Source: Nitrospirota bacterium (GTDB taxonomy: Bacteria; Nitrospirota; Nitrospiria; Nitrospirales; NS-4). Taken from it: 7,674 nt of DNA. The notes under the pieces are model-generated. The model did no database searches, was not told the DNA's origin, and was given only the letters and a program-made list of their open reading frames with translations. The stretch is taken from assembly GCA_005877855.1 (NCBI GenBank), contig VBOF01000129.1, forward strand, positions 1 through 7,674, given 5' to 3'. Positions 5,294 through 7,674 of this stretch are shown here, piece after piece. Every line of letters begins with the position of its first letter. Positions within the stretch are counted from its first letter, which is position 1. A program made the position numbers and the translations under genes.

Positions 5294-6154
5294 TCACTCG
5301 TGCTTGGCCCGGATCGACTTGGCCCGGGAGGCCAGAGTGACCGCTCGGTCTTCGCGGTTGGTCCTCGCGAGCAAGGCCGCGTAGTTTTCCAGGGTCGTGG
5401 CCACTCCCAGATCGTCGGGTCCTAACACTTTTTCCTTGATAGCCAGCGCGCGCTGGTAGAGCGGCTCGGCCTGGGCGTAGCGTCCCTGAATGTAATACAG
5501 CTCGCCCAGATTGTTGAGGACGATGGCGACGTCCAGATGGTCCGCCCCCTTGGCGCGCTCCATGATATCGAGCGCCTGGCGGAAGAGCGGTTCTGCCTCG
5601 GCGTAGCGCCCCTGGCTCCTGAAACTGACGGCGCGGTTATTGAGGTCGCCGGCCTGATCCGTGGGCGCGCCGGGTTGCACAAGTTGCTGGGCCAGCGGGT
5701 GCCCCCAGCCCCAGCCGGACAGCTTCCCGTTCTCGATGACCACCGGCGTCAACTGTCTGTGGGTAATCATGCCCTCGGGATCAACTCCGCCCGTGTAGTA
5801 GAACAGCACCTCATAGTTCGTGCCGCCCTGCTCCAGGATCTGCGTCCGATAGGGGCTCTGGATGACTTCGCGCTTCTCGCACGGCAGCCAGCCGAGCGCC
5901 CGCTGGATCTGGGCCCATGTGGACCATCCCCACTTGATACATCCTTCTACCGGATCGGCCTTCATCCTTTCCAGAACTTCCTCGCGTGATTGGCCGACAG
6001 TCAGGGTCTTCAGATGGGCGACATTCAGAGTAGCCAAGTCCAGATTCTTGTCGGGTGTTGGGTAGCGTGTGAAAGTAGCAAAGTTCGAAGCCGAGCATGC
6101 GGCTAACACGAGCAATCCCATGACCGAGCCGATCGGGATAATTCGTCTCATCAT
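5294..6154 (-). CDS. Lipoprotein with SmpA-like region and C-terminal tetratricopeptide repeats
   Basis: The 286-residue protein has a lipoprotein signal: MMRR, hydrophobic stretch, and lipobox LAAC with the lipidated cysteine C20. Because S21 rather than D follows the cysteine, outer-membrane sorting is the default if this is a Gram-negative cell. Residues about 45-150 contain LKTLTVGQSREEVLERM, similar to the 'l..G.s.eeV...mG' start of SmpA/OmlA or DUF3192-type domains, then aromatic strands (YEVLFYYTGG, PVVIENGKLSGWGWG). Cysteines C72 and C92 could pair. Residues about 170-286 are three tetratricopeptide repeats of the 42-residue kind, with clear copies at GRYAEAEPLFRQALDIMERA (182-201) and GRYAQAEPLYQRALAIKEKV (224-243) and a weaker third. 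These form a protein-binding scaffold. Its ATG overlaps the peptidase stop as ATGA, with GGGAG 9 bases upstream, so translation is probably coupled. The partner is unknown. Confidence 0.85.
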   Translation of the reverse strand: MMRRIIPIGSVMGLLVLAACSASNFATFTRYPTPDKNLDLATLNVAHLKTLTVGQSREEVLERMKADPVEGCIKWGWSTWAQIQRALGWLPCEKREVIQSPYRTQILEQGGTNYEVLFYYTGGVDPEGMITHRQLTPVVIENGKLSGWGWGHPLAQQLVQPGAPTDQAGDLNNRAVSFRSQGRYAEAEPLFRQALDIMERAKGADHLDVAIVLNNLGELYYIQGRYAQAEPLYQRALAIKEKVLGPDDLGVATTLENYAALLARTNREDRAVTLASRAKSIRAKHE

Positions 6155-7581
6155 GCTGTCCTGCTCCCTTTCGTCTTGCCGGTGATCCTGCTGACCTCAT
6201 CGAAGTATGCAGCGAACGCTTTCATCCCCCCGGACGCCTGCCCCCAGTCGAACCGCTCGTTGGGCGCGTGGTAGCCGTGCTCCGGCAGGCTCAAGCCCAG
6301 GAACAGCACGGGCGCCTTCCACCGCTCCGCCATCGTCACGACCGCCCCGATGGACCCGCCCTCGCGGATGAAGGCCGGCTCCTTGCCGAAGCCGAAGCGC
6401 AACGCCTTCCGCACGGCCTCCGTATACGGCCCGCCCAGATCGGCCACGTAGGGTCGTAGCATGCCGTGCGTTTCCACCTGAACGTCCGGGTTGAGCTTGC
6501 GGACATAGGTGCGGAATAGCCGCAGAATGGCAGCCGGGTCCTGATCCGGCACCAGCCGCATGCTGACCTTCGCTTCCGCGCGCGGCGGAATGGAGGTTTT
6601 GACCCCCGGCCCCGTGTAGCCTCCGACAAAACCGTGCACCTCAAACGTGGGCTCGGCCCACAGGCGCTTCATCACTTCCAGACGATCCCGCACGCGCAAT
6701 TTCGTCAACTGGTGCGCGGCAGCGAAGGCCTTCACCTGAAAGCCCGACTTCAGAAACTGCGCCCGATCCGTCCTGCCCAGCGGCCTGACTGACTTGTAAA
6801 ACCCAGGGATGGCAACCCGTCCGGTCTTCGCGTCCACGCAGGCCGCAACCACAGCCGCCAGTTCCGTGAGGGGATTGCGGGCCACGCCGCCGGTCAAGCC
6901 GGAATGCGCCTCTCGCCTGGCGGTCTCCAGGATCAGCCGCGCGGCCAGATTGCCCCGTAGCCCATAGGGCACCGCCGGACGGCCGCCCGCGAGCCAGATC
7001 GTATCGGAGACAACGACAGAATCCGGTTTGCGAAAAACGGGAAGGGGCGCGTCTTGGCGCGCCTGGGGCGGGCGGGTGGAATCCATATTCGCCAAGCCTT
7101 CCGCGAAGTGGGGACTGCCCATTTCCTCCTCCAGTTCCCAGACGAGCTGGATATTAACAGGGATGCCCTGCTCCACCGCGTAACGGGACGCCAGCAGCGC
7201 CGTGAGCGCCGGCCCCTTGTCGTCGGTGGCGCCGCGGCCATAGTAGTGCTCGCCTTCGACCGCAAACTTGAACGGCTCGCGCGTCCATTCCGGCTCGACA
7301 GCTGGCTGCACATCGAGATGGTTGTAGACAGCCACGGTCGGCCACGCCGGATTGCCGATCCATCCGCCGACCACCAGCGGATGGCCGCCGGTCTCGACGA
7401 TCGTCGCCTGCGCGCCCAGCGTCGTGAGGTACTCAACTGCCACCGCCGCGCCCCGCCGCATATCGTTGCGACGCGCGGGGTCCATGCTGACCGTCGGAAT
7501 TTCAACCAGGCGACCCAGCCACTCCTCAAACCTCGGCCTCGATTGCCTGATATACTCATCCAATCCGGCAAATACACTCAT
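6151..7581 (-). CDS. M20 family zinc metallopeptidase (dipeptidase-like)
   Basis: This 476-residue cytosolic enzyme belongs to the M20 peptidases, which use two zinc ions to cleave dipeptides or N-acyl amino acids. Counting from the ATG at 7581, the site residues are H88 and D90 in VYNHLDVQPA, bridging D120 in GRGATDDKGP, catalytic E152 with metal-binding E153 in ELEEEMGSP, D192 in VVSDTIWL, H226 in REAHSGLTGG of the dimer domain, and H438 in PEHGYHAPNER. The motifs VYNHLDVQP, RG..DDKGP and AHSG, together with the length, fit the dipeptidase/carnosinase branch (M20A/CNDP-like) better than ArgE or DapE. No signal peptide is visible. A GTG directly upstream (7584) is an equal start option. Upstream the frame stays open to the window edge, but without a start codon. 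The stop overlaps the lipoprotein start by 4 bases. Confidence 0.92.
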   Translation of the reverse strand: MSVFAGLDEYIRQSRPRFEEWLGRLVEIPTVSMDPARRNDMRRGAAVAVEYLTTLGAQATIVETGGHPLVVGGWIGNPAWPTVAVYNHLDVQPAVEPEWTREPFKFAVEGEHYYGRGATDDKGPALTALLASRYAVEQGIPVNIQLVWELEEEMGSPHFAEGLANMDSTRPPQARQDAPLPVFRKPDSVVVSDTIWLAGGRPAVPYGLRGNLAARLILETARREAHSGLTGGVARNPLTELAAVVAACVDAKTGRVAIPGFYKSVRPLGRTDRAQFLKSGFQVKAFAAAHQLTKLRVRDRLEVMKRLWAEPTFEVHGFVGGYTGPGVKTSIPPRAEAKVSMRLVPDQDPAAILRLFRTYVRKLNPDVQVETHGMLRPYVADLGGPYTEAVRKALRFGFGKEPAFIREGGSIGAVVTMAERWKAPVLFLGLSLPEHGYHAPNERFDWGQASGGMKAFAAYFDEVSRITGKTKGSRTA

Positions 7582-7600
7582 CACATCACCACAGGTGACG

Positions 7601-7658
7601 GCAAGACTGCGGGTGGCGCCGAACCGGGCGCCCCGATGAGGCCGAAGCCACCCGTTGC
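7601..7658. other. Upstream edge region with an imperfect inverted repeat
   Basis: Between the peptidase start and the window end, CGGGTGGC (7610-7617) faces GCCACCCG (7647-7654), flanked by GCAA (7601-7604) facing TTGC (7655-7658) with a 5-base bulge. GGGCGCCC (7626-7633) is a small palindrome in the loop. On the minus strand a reading frame open from the edge ends in a TGA that overlaps the peptidase ATG as TGATG, so this could be the tail of an upstream gene. The 30 visible codons show no recognisable protein, and I cannot choose between a gene tail and a leader. Confidence 0.3.
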
Positions 7659-7674
7659 AATCGAGCGGGTGACA

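Noticed and set aside
1..7674. CRISPR array, tRNA, rRNA, riboswitch or a known defence system
   Set aside because: No regularly spaced direct repeats, cloverleaf-like sequences, rRNA signatures or defence proteins were found in either strand.

Overview
This is a GC-rich bacterial chromosomal window with tightly packed genes, several GTG starts and frequent 1-32 base overlaps or very short gaps. Gene content and style (high GC, a Bcp peroxiredoxin, a YjbQ protein, a cytosolic kinase with its receiver, an intergenic palindrome of the repetitive type) would suit Nitrospirota, Methylomirabilota or a related environmental lineage. That placement is inference and no gene here fixes the taxon. There are no rRNAs, tRNAs, CRISPR arrays, transposase genes or phage genes, and no gene-free stretch reaches 300 bases.

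Left part (1-2273, plus strand): the last 37 residues of a protein that resembles the end of a class V aminotransferase; a stand-alone receiver protein with an excellent ribosome binding site; then, 11 bases on, a soluble histidine kinase whose N-terminus is a Rossmann-type nucleotide-binding domain instead of a PAS or GAF sensor. A 152-base gap with a TTGACA promoter candidate and a long imperfect hairpin leads to a 2-Cys Bcp/PrxQ peroxiredoxin.

Middle part (2286-4357, minus strand): a three-gene operon with overlapping reading frames: a degenerate HD-GYP-like protein, a YjbQ/UPF0047 protein and an exported protein of unknown function. It starts from a well-formed sigma70-type promoter whose -10 box lies inside a perfect 7+3+7 palindrome, which is a likely operator. 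Back to back with it is a second good sigma70-type promoter serving a stand-alone FAD/NAD(P)H ferredoxin-reductase-like flavoprotein (4483-5211, plus strand).

Right part (5212-7674): a perfect 20-bp inverted repeat with a 25-base loop sits between two convergent genes. It looks like a member of a dispersed palindromic (REP/RAYT-type) repeat family and could also end transcription in both directions. Beyond it, on the minus strand, an M20 metallopeptidase (dipeptidase-like) overlaps by ATGA a lipoprotein that carries an SmpA-like region and tetratricopeptide repeats.

No classical defence or mobile system is visible. The most unusual items are the Rossmann-fold kinase paired with an output-less receiver, the HD-GYP-like protein in which the second metal motif is replaced by four tyrosines, the palindrome over the operon promoter, and the 20-bp inverted repeat.
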